NCBI GenBank assembly: GCA_964591085.1
Contig: CAZPXH010000008.1
Location: 1 to 64,000, forward strand
DNA: 64,000 nt
Direction: 5' to 3'
Source: CAZPXH01 sp964591085
GTDB taxonomy: Bacteria; Spirochaetota; Spirochaetia; DSM-27196; CAZPXH01
The notes beneath the pieces were generated by a model. It made no database searches, had not been told where the DNA came from, and saw nothing but the letters and a program-made list of their open reading frames with translations. The position numbers and the translations under genes were made by a program. Numbering within the stretch: the first letter of the stretch is position 1; the number at the start of each line of letters is the position of its first letter. Shown one piece after another: positions 15,070 through 22,679 of this stretch.

Positions 15070-17001
15070 GTGCGTCTGCTGCTCGGTTTCCTCACGCTCC
15101 TGTTCTGCGCTGCAGCGCTACCCGCCCAGCCTGCCGTGCTGGTCGATGACGTCCAGGCGGATGATACAGGACGCCAATGGGCCCGGGAATTCGCCCGAGA
15201 ACTACAGGCACGCGGGGCAAGTGTATTCGTGGCATCCCAACTCGCCAATGCCCCGGCTCCTGCTCCGCCAATCGCCTCGGGCGCGGCTACCGAACTGGAA
15301 AGCCTGGGGATGCCTTTCCTTCCCGGTCAGCCCGATCCCGGCCAGATTCTGGACAGCGTTGATCCCGCCCTGGCAGTGATAGTTCTTCCCGGACGGGGCG
15401 ATCCCGAGTTTCGGCTTGGCGCGCAGGCCGCCGTCAGCCCACGGCCGGTAGCAGAGGCAGTCCTGGGCATTGCAGAACAGCTGGATGCCGATGTCCGGAG
15501 AGACCTTTTGTTCTCCCGGCTCGGCATTGGCAGCGACATCGGCCTCCGGCCCTATCTGGAGGAGGGAGTATCCGCGTTCGCACTCAATCCCGGGGGCCCC
15601 AGCGCCATGATGGATGCTGGCGGGCTTGCGAGCCTTGTGGAAGAAATCCCATCAGTTAGCTACTCCACACGCGCGACACTCCCGGAACAGAACTACCTTC
15701 TGGTCCGGGTACCCGGGAGGACGCTGGTCTTGGGAGAAACGGCGGTGGCAACTCTGTTGTGGGCGGCGGGTCTGATCCTGACCTCGGGCGCCGCAATCCT
15801 GAGATCAGCTTCACGACGCTACAGGCGGAGCCTCCGGCAGAACCGTGGAGTAGTCCTTCGGTCTCTGGTTGCGGCCTGGGCAGCCTTCGCCGTGGCCGGG
15901 CTCCTGGTTGCGGGGCTGTTCCGGCTCTTCCGCTGGCCGGGAGGTTACCTGGAAGCCAACATTGGCGCGTTCCTCGGCCGCGTCGCTGTAGCACTCGCTA
16001 TTGGGGGAGTCCTTGCGGTTCTGCCCCGCGCCCGGCTCCGACGAACCAACAGCAGTGCTTACTCCGCAGGGGCTATCGCAATCTCCGTGCTCAGCACCGC
16101 CACGGCAGTCTTTGTTGATCCGGCCCTTGCCCTCTTGATGATTGCGTCCTTGTTCTGCATTGTTGGGACAACACTGGTCCGACCACCCTGGCTAAAGCTG
16201 TTTCTGGTCATCCTCTCAGCTATTGCTGTTGGGGCATTTGGTCTGGTGGCACTCACGCTTGCCGGGCCGGCCGCCCTGGCAGAGCTACTGACCGGTCCGC
16301 TCATTGGTGCAGCCCTCCTGGGCGTACTTGCCTTGCCTGTGCTGCTGAGCCTGGGGCGACTCCGGCTCATCCTCCCCTTCACCCGGCACGTCCACAGGCG
16401 CAGGCGTCTGGTTCGCTCGCTTGTGACCCTGGCGCTCTCTCCGATAGCGGCAGCGTTTCTGGTCCTGCCCGCAGTGGCGAATCCGGTACGAGAGGTGACG
16501 GTGACCGTTGTTGTCAGGCGCCTGGGGGATGATAGCAGTGCGCGAATCTGGGTTGATGCACCACGGCCGGCAGACCTTTCGGACCTGAGAGCGCTCTTTC
16601 CGCCCCTCCCGGAAAGCGGGGCAGTGTCGGAGTCGTCATGGCGTCTCCAGCGCTATCCGTCGGGGCCGGAGCTGAGCCTCCTGGCCACCGATGCCGGGCC
16701 ACAGCGCAGGCGGGTTCAGCTAACGCCCGGCGCCGGCGCAGGGCTGGGCGAGAGTCCGTTACGCCTCCTGCTCCCGGACTCGTCGCTGCTGCTTTCGGCC
16801 GCAAATCCGGTAGTCCGCCGTCCTGGGGGCGGTCAGGTGGATTTCCCGGCGGGAATGGGAGGCGGTGAAGGTTTAGTTCTCGCGGGCCCGGCCGGAGGGA
16901 CCGCGCGATTCCTGCACGTATCTGGCCCGATCTCCTATCGCACCAGCAACCTTCGCGTCCTGCAGACCACCGTCTTTGCGCTGCAGGTGCCTCTGCCCTG
17001 A
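15070..17001 (+). CDS. Multi-pass membrane protein with decayed M28-peptidase-like N-terminus
   Basis: A 643-residue protein whose start is set at GTG 15070 by the signal peptide VRLLLGFLTLLFCAAALPAQ and the promoter just before it. Residues about 20-220 form an exported domain; FSRLGIGSDIGLRPYLEEGV resembles the G-S-D-h-xPF...GIPA motif of M28 zinc aminopeptidases, but the other zinc ligands are not evident. At least eight hydrophobic helices follow (about residues 220-480), then a beta-rich exported C-terminal part. Peptidase, helices and beta domain in that order recall M28 membrane proteins such as ERMP1; here the enzyme appears lost. Function unknown. dinB follows after six bases. Confidence 0.7.
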   Translation: MRLLLGFLTLLFCAAALPAQPAVLVDDVQADDTGRQWAREFARELQARGASVFVASQLANAPAPAPPIASGAATELESLGMPFLPGQPDPGQILDSVDPALAVIVLPGRGDPEFRLGAQAAVSPRPVAEAVLGIAEQLDADVRRDLLFSRLGIGSDIGLRPYLEEGVSAFALNPGGPSAMMDAGGLASLVEEIPSVSYSTRATLPEQNYLLVRVPGRTLVLGETAVATLLWAAGLILTSGAAILRSASRRYRRSLRQNRGVVLRSLVAAWAAFAVAGLLVAGLFRLFRWPGGYLEANIGAFLGRVAVALAIGGVLAVLPRARLRRTNSSAYSAGAIAISVLSTATAVFVDPALALLMIASLFCIVGTTLVRPPWLKLFLVILSAIAVGAFGLVALTLAGPAALAELLTGPLIGAALLGVLALPVLLSLGRLRLILPFTRHVHRRRRLVRSLVTLALSPIAAAFLVLPAVANPVREVTVTVVVRRLGDDSSARIWVDAPRPADLSDLRALFPPLPESGAVSESSWRLQRYPSGPELSLLATDAGPQRRRVQLTPGAGAGLGESPLRLLLPDSSLLLSAANPVVRRPGGGQVDFPAGMGGGEGLVLAGPAGGTARFLHVSGPISYRTSNLRVLQTTVFALQVPLP

Positions 17002-17007
17002 GCTGCG

Positions 17008-18216
17008 ATGAGCGAGTGGGCACACCTGGACATGGATGCCTTCTATGCGTCTGTGGAGCAGCACGACCACCCGGAGTACGCGGGCAAGCCGGTGATTGTG
17101 GGCGGCCCGCGAGGCAGCAGAGGGGTAGTGTCCGCCTGCTCCTATGAAGCGCGTGAGTTTGGCGTGCATTCCGCAATGCCCAGCTTCCAGGCTGAACGGC
17201 TTTGCCCGGCTGGGATCTTTCTCCCGGTGCGAATGGGACGATACCGGGAAGTAAGCCGCGCAATCATGAACCGGCTCGGAGCCATGGTTCCGGCGGTGGA
17301 GCAGCTCTCGGTGGACGAGGCCTTCCTGGATCTGCGCGGAACAAGGAGGATCCTGGGAGAGTCCGGGGTACTCGCCCGGAAGCTCAAGGCGGCGGTAAAG
17401 GAAATCTCCGGGCTTCGCTGCACTATTGGGCTTGCCCCTAATCGCTACTTTGCCAAACTCGCCTCTGCCGCAGCCAAGCCTGACGGACTGATGGTTCTTG
17501 GCCCGGGAACCGAGGCAGACTTCATTCTGAGCAGGGAACTGAAGCACATCTGGGGCCTGGGCAAGACCGGGCAACAGCTCCTGCAGGCCAACGGGATTCA
17601 CAGCATTGCTCAGCTCCGAGACACGGACTCCCACAGGCTGAGGGCGATAACTGGTGAAGCCGCGGCCGCGTTTCTCCAGACAGTTGCCCGCGGCGGTGAT
17701 CCCGGCTTCTTTGAGCGCGAGGGCGGGAGCCATTCCATCAGCTCGGAGGAAACCTTTGCCCGGGACGTTCGTGAGCGGGACGCCCTGGTCACAGCGATTC
17801 TCCGCCATGCCGACGAGGTCTACTACCGGCTTCACCAGGAAAAGGGTTCCACGCGAACCGTGGTGCTCAAGCTCCGCTACACCGACTTTCGCCTTCGGAC
17901 TGCCAGAATAAGCCTGGATCACCCACTGCAGAGCCTCCATGAGCTGACGTCGGTTGCTGTGGGCATCCTGGACCGCAAATGGGAACGGGGAACCCCAATC
18001 CGCCTGCTTGGTGTGTCGGTGCTTGTGGGCGAAGAAAGCGGGCAGCTGGAGCTGTTTGACTCCGGCGTGGCGGAACACCGGGTAGACCAGGCGGTCAACG
18101 CGCTCCGTGACAGGTTCGGAACCGGAATCATCGGGCCGGGCAGGCTCCTGCGCCCGAAAGCGCAGGGGCCGGATCATGGAGACCAGCGGGATCGCGGGCG
18201 GGCCCGCGATCCCTGA
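17008..18216 (+). CDS. dinB: DNA polymerase IV (Y family)
   Basis: A 402-residue translesion polymerase. The catalytic metal sites are visible in LDMDAFYASVEQ (residues 7-18) and LSVDEAFLDLRG (near residue 101). The helix-hairpin-helix region (HIWGLGKTGQQLLQANGI) and the little-finger domain (GSHSISSEETFARDV) follow. Length and order are usual for DinB. It starts six bases after the membrane-protein stop, without a ribosome site, so it is probably translated from that message. Its last codons form a perfect inverted repeat with a possible role in termination. Confidence 0.95.
   Translation: MSEWAHLDMDAFYASVEQHDHPEYAGKPVIVGGPRGSRGVVSACSYEAREFGVHSAMPSFQAERLCPAGIFLPVRMGRYREVSRAIMNRLGAMVPAVEQLSVDEAFLDLRGTRRILGESGVLARKLKAAVKEISGLRCTIGLAPNRYFAKLASAAAKPDGLMVLGPGTEADFILSRELKHIWGLGKTGQQLLQANGIHSIAQLRDTDSHRLRAITGEAAAAFLQTVARGGDPGFFEREGGSHSISSEETFARDVRERDALVTAILRHADEVYYRLHQEKGSTRTVVLKLRYTDFRLRTARISLDHPLQSLHELTSVAVGILDRKWERGTPIRLLGVSVLVGEESGQLELFDSGVAEHRVDQAVNALRDRFGTGIIGPGRLLRPKAQGPDHGDQRDRGRARDP
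18188..18213. terminator. Perfect inverted repeat at the dinB 3' end, possible two-way terminator
   Basis: GGGATCGCGGGC (18188-18199) is the exact reverse complement of GCCCGCGATCCC (18202-18213), with two bases between. It lies in the last codons of dinB and 19 bases from the stop of the convergent TPR gene. There is no T-run on either side, so termination is inferred from strength and place. Confidence 0.5.
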
Positions 18217-18231
18217 GAACGGTCCCGGAAC

Positions 18232-19140
18232 TCAGTTGATGGAAGCCAGGAGTTCCCGAGCCTCCTCCAGGTCGCGGCGATCTCCATCTCCGATCTCCGG
18301 GAGATTGTTGATCCCGTTTATGGCCTGGTTGAGTAGCTGACGCGCTTCAGTCACGTCGTCTTCATTGCGCAGATTGACAGTGCCCTCGTAGAAGAAGCCC
18401 CGCTCAAGGGCAGTATCTGCATCGTTATAGCGCTGCCGCATCGGTGGGATGAATCGCTGCCTGCGACGTGCGTCCCAGCCGCGCTGAATGAGGTGTTCTG
18501 CAAGTTTGATGTGGTGGTGGAAGCCGGGATCATCATCTCCGGTAGCAACGTCCTGCTGAAACAGTGACAGCGATCGGCGGGACAGCGATACGGCGTACTC
18601 ATCATTGCCAAAGGAGATGATCCCGCCGGGGACCGCCGCGTAGAGCTGGCCGAGTACGTAGTAGGAGTCCGCGTGGTTGGGATCGCGATTCAGTGCTTCC
18701 GTCAGCAGATCCCGCATTTCACCAGCGCGGAACAGCGAGTTGAGCACTCCACGAATCTGCCCCCAGCGCCCGATGTTGGAGCTGGTCCAGTAGTAGCCCA
18801 GGTGGTTGGAGGGATCTGCCGCAATCGCCTGCCGGCCAAGGCCCTCTCCGCGCTCAAAGGTCGCAAGGAGCTCGGACTCCGGGGCACCGGCTTCTTCCGC
18901 ATCATCCCCGGTATTCAGGCTTGCGCGCGCCATTCGCCAATACAACTCGGCCCGTGCCCGACCACTGCTGGCACTGCCAAGCGCATCCTCTGCAAGCGAG
19001 AGAACCTGCTCGTGCTCGCCGTCGTCGTGCAGGTCGTCCAGCCGGTCCAGGAGCGCCTGGTCCTGGGCGAACAGCGGGGAACCAACCAGCAACACAAGGA
19101 CGACCAGTACGGTGCGCCCTGCAAGGCGGAAGAAACTCAC
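18232..19140 (-). CDS. Exported TPR-type protein
   Basis: A protein of about 302 residues with a signal peptide (RTVLVVLVLLVGSPLFAQ) and helical repeats of tetratricopeptide type (ALLDRLDDLHDDGEHEQVLS; LLTEALNRDPNHADSYYVLG; TALERGFFYEGTVNLRN). The start is placed at GTG 19140 because a GGAGG site lies seven bases before it; this also puts the signal peptide at the N-terminus. TPR proteins of this size in spirochaetes are often periplasmic adaptors, but nothing here fixes a partner. The GAF-domain gene lies just upstream on the same strand, 35 bases away. Confidence 0.75.
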   Translation of the reverse strand: MSFFRLAGRTVLVVLVLLVGSPLFAQDQALLDRLDDLHDDGEHEQVLSLAEDALGSASSGRARAELYWRMARASLNTGDDAEEAGAPESELLATFERGEGLGRQAIAADPSNHLGYYWTSSNIGRWGQIRGVLNSLFRAGEMRDLLTEALNRDPNHADSYYVLGQLYAAVPGGIISFGNDEYAVSLSRRSLSLFQQDVATGDDDPGFHHHIKLAEHLIQRGWDARRRQRFIPPMRQRYNDADTALERGFFYEGTVNLRNEDDVTEARQLLNQAINGINNLPEIGDGDRRDLEEARELLASIN

Positions 19141-19175
19141 GGTGTGTACCTCCTGTGGCAATGCTATCTGCTTGT

Positions 19176-19676
19176 TCAATCCTGCTCCAGTATCTGCCCG
19201 GGAAGCTCCGGGACAAGGGGAGCGCAGTAGCCTGCAAGCTCCTCCAGAAACTCCCGGTCTTCCGGACCAAAGGCAGCCGGCGTGTGGCTGTCAATGTCAA
19301 TCTCGGCAATGACCTGGCCACCGCGCATCACCGGCACGACAATCTCTGACCGAACGTGAATGCTGCAGCTGAGATAGTTGGATTCGGCGCGGACGTCATC
19401 AATGACCAGGGTGCGGGCGTCGATTGCGGCACGGCCGCAGACACCGGTTCCGAATGGAATGCGGACGTGGTCTGTTGGCTGCCCGGTGTAAGGGCCAAGG
19501 ACCAGCTCCTTCCGTTCCGCAACTGCGAGGTAGAACCCAAACCAGTCGTAGTGATCCACGGAGGCAGCAAGGTACTCGCACAGCTGCTGCAGCCGGTCCA
19601 GCGGAGCAGCGTTCCCGGCGAGGATCTCCTTAGAGCGCTCCATGCTGACACCGGGAAGTTTTTCGCTAGCAGGCAT
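19176..19676 (-). CDS. GAF-domain protein, likely free methionine-(R)-sulfoxide reductase
   Basis: About 166 residues forming a single GAF domain of the fRMsr type, which reduces free Met-R-sulfoxide. It shows YDWFGFYLAV, ELVLGPYTGQPTDHVRIPFG, GVCGRAA with one active-site Cys, LSCS with another, and the family closing segment RSEIVVPVMRGGQVIAEIDID. Members use two or three Cys in these places, so the enzyme could be active. The start is uncertain: ATG 19676 was chosen because an earlier in-frame start overlaps dapL; ATG 19643 is also possible. No ribosome site stands out. Confidence 0.75.
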   Translation of the reverse strand: MPASEKLPGVSMERSKEILAGNAAPLDRLQQLCEYLAASVDHYDWFGFYLAVAERKELVLGPYTGQPTDHVRIPFGTGVCGRAAIDARTLVIDDVRAESNYLSCSIHVRSEIVVPVMRGGQVIAEIDIDSHTPAAFGPEDREFLEELAGYCAPLVPELPGQILEQD

Positions 19677-19683
19677 GGCGCCG

Positions 19684-19689
19684 TATACT
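19684..19689 (+). promoter_or_regulatory. Candidate -10 box of dapL
   Basis: TATACT ends ten bases before the dapL ATG, with no Shine-Dalgarno sequence between. The -35 side is poor (TTTCGC at 17 bases), so only the -10 box is claimed. The predicted leader is about three bases. Confidence 0.4.
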
Positions 19690-19699
19690 ACGGGCGCAG

Positions 19700-20911
19700 A
19701 TGCCAGTTGCCAACCCGAATTTCGCACGGCTCAAGCCGTCGTACCTCTTCTCAGAAATCGCTGCCCGTGTTCAGGCGTGGCAGGCGGACAACCCGGACCG
19801 GACGCTTATTCGCCTTGGAATTGGGGATGTACCGGGACCCCTTGCCCCGGCAGTAGCCGAAGCCTTTGCGCGCGCCGCATCGGAAATGGCAAAACCGGAG
19901 GGCTTCCACGGATACGGGCCAGAGCAGGGCTACGCATTCCTCCGCGAGGCAATTGCGTCAGGACCCTACGCTGCCCGGGGTCTGTCCATCTCCGCGGAAG
20001 AAGTCCACGTCTCTGACGGAAGCAAGTGCGACGGAGGAAACATCCTGGACCTGTTTCATCAGCCGAGGGTGGCAATTCCGGACCCGGTGTACCCGGCCTA
20101 TCGGGATGCCTCCATCATCGCCGGCGTACCGGATGATGCCCTTGTCTTTCTTCCGGGAGACCGGGAAAACGGCTTCCGGCCGGAACCACCGGCGGAGGCC
20201 GTTGACCTTGTGTATCTGTGCTTCCCCAACAATCCCACCGGATCGGTGGCGGACAAATCGTATCTGGGGTCCTGGGTGGACTGGGCACGGAACACGGGTG
20301 CCATTTTGCTCTTTGACGCGGCTTACGAGTCTTTCATCCGGCCCGAGTCCGATGTCCCCAGATCAATCTTTGAGATCCCTGGCGCGCGTGAGGTTGCCGT
20401 TGAGATGCGCAGCCTCTCCAAGACCGCCGGCTTCACCGGTGTCCGACTTGCCTGGACGGTGATCCCATCCGAGTGCCGTATTCAGGGACCGGATGGAACA
20501 CCGCTGGAGCTGGGACGGCTCTGGGCACGGCGACAGGCCACCATGTTCAATGGTGTCAGCTATCCCGTGCAGCGGGCGGGGACCGCGGCTCTGACAGGAG
20601 TGGGCCTCGCGCAGACACAGGCCCAGGTAGCTGCGGTCATGGACAACGCCAGGCAGATCCGCAGCACTATGGAGGAGCTCGGCTACCGGGTAACAGGGGG
20701 CGAGCATGCCCCCTACGTCTGGGTTGAGACCGGGGGCAACTCCTGGGACTTCTTTGACTTTGCCCTCAACCACGCGGGGCTGGTGCTCACGCCTGGTGTC
20801 GGCTTTGGCTCACAGGGAGAAGGACACGTACGGATCAGTGCATTCGCCGCTCAGAAGGACGTTAGCGAGGCAATGGACCGCCTGGTGGAGGCAATCAGGC
20901 GATCTCGGTAA
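19700..20911 (+). CDS. dapL: LL-diaminopimelate aminotransferase
   Basis: A 403-residue PLP enzyme that makes LL-diaminopimelate directly from tetrahydrodipicolinate, the short route to DAP and lysine found in Chlamydiae, Leptospira and plants. It shows the DapL-type IRLGIGDVPGPLAP opening, GFHGYGPEQGYAFLREAIA, VSDGSKCDGGNILDLF, FPNNPTG and the PLP-lysine site SLSKTAGFTGVRL. Length is normal. Its 3' end overlaps the convergent cyclic-nucleotide-binding gene by 17 bases. Whether it serves peptidoglycan or only lysine depends on the wall chemistry. Confidence 0.93.
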   Translation: MPVANPNFARLKPSYLFSEIAARVQAWQADNPDRTLIRLGIGDVPGPLAPAVAEAFARAASEMAKPEGFHGYGPEQGYAFLREAIASGPYAARGLSISAEEVHVSDGSKCDGGNILDLFHQPRVAIPDPVYPAYRDASIIAGVPDDALVFLPGDRENGFRPEPPAEAVDLVYLCFPNNPTGSVADKSYLGSWVDWARNTGAILLFDAAYESFIRPESDVPRSIFEIPGAREVAVEMRSLSKTAGFTGVRLAWTVIPSECRIQGPDGTPLELGRLWARRQATMFNGVSYPVQRAGTAALTGVGLAQTQAQVAAVMDNARQIRSTMEELGYRVTGGEHAPYVWVETGGNSWDFFDFALNHAGLVLTPGVGFGSQGEGHVRISAFAAQKDVSEAMDRLVEAIRRSR

Positions 20912-21383
20912 CCAGCGCGTCAAAGATGGTGAGCATGTCCCCGGTGGTCTTGCGCAGCCGTCCAGCGAGGATTCGAGCGATTGCACGCGTGATGGGCAGG
21001 CCAACCTCGGGGTGCTGGTCGCCGAGCCGGGTGAAGTCCTTCTTGGTGATCACAATGAACTCGCTGTCCATGGTGGTAAAGACGGACGCCGAACGCCGGT
21101 CATCGTCAACCAGTGCAAGCTCTCCAAAAAAGACGTTGTTCTCTGCGCTCAGGCGGACCACGGTGTAGTCATCCCCCGCTCGGGTCCGCTTTCGGATCTC
21201 CACGGCCCCGCGGTAGACAATGAACATCTCGTCTCCCAGCTCGTTTTCCTTGATCACCGCGCGGTCCCGGCTGTACTCGCGAATGGTACAGATCTTCACC
21301 AGGCGTTCCATCGCGCTGTCATCATTCCTCAGCTCTTCAAAGAGGGAAATGCTGCGGAGCTTGTCTACAATGGCGCTATCCAC
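20895..21383 (-). CDS. Cyclic-nucleotide-binding domain protein coupled to the K+ channel
   Basis: About 162 residues holding one cNMP-binding domain and no DNA-binding helix-turn-helix. The beta-roll is followed by the phosphate cassette FFGELALVDDDRRSASVF, which keeps the Glu and Arg that contact cyclic nucleotide. The start is placed at GTG 21383, six bases after a GGAGG site and overlapping the channel stop by eight bases. In ligand-gated channels such as MlotiK1 this domain is fused to the pore; here it is a separate, translationally coupled protein. A regulatory subunit of the channel is a reasonable inference. The 3' end overlaps dapL. Confidence 0.8.
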   Translation of the reverse strand: MDSAIVDKLRSISLFEELRNDDSAMERLVKICTIREYSRDRAVIKENELGDEMFIVYRGAVEIRKRTRAGDDYTVVRLSAENNVFFGELALVDDDRRSASVFTTMDSEFIVITKKDFTRLGDQHPEVGLPITRAIARILAGRLRKTTGDMLTIFDALVTEIA

Positions 21384-22554
21384 GGACCACCTCCGCACCG
21401 GCGCGCTCCAGGACGATCAGTAGATCGTACTTCTGGATGACGTGTTCGGCCGGCGGCAGCAAAAGCGGCCGATTGGTCTCCAGGCCCTTGACCGCCTGCA
21501 GATTGGCAACCAGCTTGGATACGTCGGATGTCTTCTGCGCTTCGCGGAGCGACTCAATCTTCATCCGGTTTGCGCTGCCTGTGTTTTCCAGGATTCCCAG
21601 GATCAGGCGATCATCCGTGTCGGGATTTTGCTCGCGGAAGTTGCTCCAGGTCTGACCTTGGTACTCGGACGGGATCACTCGCGTGACCAGCCGGGACTGG
21701 GAGTGCTGGCGGGTCAGAAGCTCGTAGATGATGTGGCTCATTCCGTTGGTTGCGCTTGAGTTTGCAATCATCCGCCGTGCGAAATCCCGTGAGAACAGGA
21801 TCTCATCGCACATCGCTGTCTTCAGGTAGTTCTCGTACTTGCGGTCCAGGAGCTCTGCGGTGACATACACATCCCGGGAAATGGACTTGGCCGTGAGGCA
21901 GGTCATCACTGTCTTGGAGTCCACCTCGCTCGGTGCGCTGCTTTCCAGTGCATCGGCGAGGATCAGCACCTTCTGCGCCTGATCTGCTCCGGCACGGCGG
22001 AGCGCCGCCTCGCTGAAGTAGTCACCGCGAACAAATTTCAGGGCCTTGAGGTGGGGCAGTTCCTGCAGCTCCTGAATCTTCTCCGGGTCAACGTTTGACA
22101 CCACCACGATGCGCGCCGCGGTGAATTCCGGGGCGACCTGCTGGATGTCCTCCAGGATCTCCCGCATGTCGCCCTTCCAGCCGCAAACCACCAGGTGATC
22201 TTTCAGCCTTCTGTACTCCACAAGTCCTCTCCGTGTCCGGTTGCTCTGCTCCACAAGCACGGAGGCCAGTGCACCGGAGAGCAAACTGACCGCGCCGATC
22301 CCCGCAAAAATGACCAGGATTGCTACAATTCGCCCGGCGACGGTTGCCGTGACCTTGTCCCCGTAGCCTACCGTGCTGAAGGTAACGATAACCCACCAGA
22401 TTGCGTCCCAGATGCTCGCAAATTGATCATTGACCGGGCTCTCCGCCACCCAGGCCACAATCGCTGCAACCAGGAAGAACAGAACCAGGACCATGAACAG
22501 GCGGAAACCCTGGGAGTCGCGTACCGTGGAGAAGATGCGTTCAAGACTGTTCAC
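21376..22554 (-). CDS. Two-helix potassium channel with cytosolic RCK/TrkA-N domains
   Basis: A 392-residue channel: membrane helix (FRLFMVLVLFFLVAAIVAWV), pore loop with the selectivity filter TFSTVGYGDKV, second helix (GRIVAILVIFAGIGAVSLLS), then an RCK domain beginning HLVVCGWKGDMREILED with a NAD/nucleotide-type fold, and a second C-terminal lobe. This is the MthK/Kch layout. It starts with GTG, preceded by AAGGA at a good distance. The next gene encodes a cNMP-binding protein overlapping its end. Four 11-base tandem repeats lie 57-100 bases upstream. Confidence 0.9.
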   Translation of the reverse strand: MNSLERIFSTVRDSQGFRLFMVLVLFFLVAAIVAWVAESPVNDQFASIWDAIWWVIVTFSTVGYGDKVTATVAGRIVAILVIFAGIGAVSLLSGALASVLVEQSNRTRRGLVEYRRLKDHLVVCGWKGDMREILEDIQQVAPEFTAARIVVVSNVDPEKIQELQELPHLKALKFVRGDYFSEAALRRAGADQAQKVLILADALESSAPSEVDSKTVMTCLTAKSISRDVYVTAELLDRKYENYLKTAMCDEILFSRDFARRMIANSSATNGMSHIIYELLTRQHSQSRLVTRVIPSEYQGQTWSNFREQNPDTDDRLILGILENTGSANRMKIESLREAQKTSDVSKLVANLQAVKGLETNRPLLLPPAEHVIQKYDLLIVLERAGAEVVRG

Positions 22555-22610
22555 GCCGGGTCCTTATCTGCTTATCGGTTGCGGGGAGTCTATTCGCAAG
22601 CCGCATGGGG

Positions 22611-22654
22611 ATGCCACGGGGTGGTCACCGGGTGGTCACGGGGTAGTCACGGGG
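22611..22654. repeat. Four tandem 11-base repeats upstream of the K+ channel gene
   Basis: Head-to-tail units on the plus strand: ATGCCACGGGG, TGGTCACCGGG, TGGTCACGGGG and TAGTCACGGGG. A weaker fifth unit, GCCGCATGGGG, may precede them (22600-22610). The 11-base period places each unit on about the same face of the helix. They lie between the response-regulator stop and the channel gene, where a control site would be expected. Confidence 0.75.
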
Positions 22655-22679
22655 AACTGAGGATGTGCTGAAGCGAGCG

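Noticed and set aside
16873..18177. Long open frame (434 codons) on the minus strand
   Set aside because: It is antisense to dinB, whose catalytic motifs are complete on the plus strand. The antisense product shows no domain.
22611..22654. CRISPR-like repeat
   Set aside because: Units are 11 bases with no spacers between them and there are no cas genes in the window.
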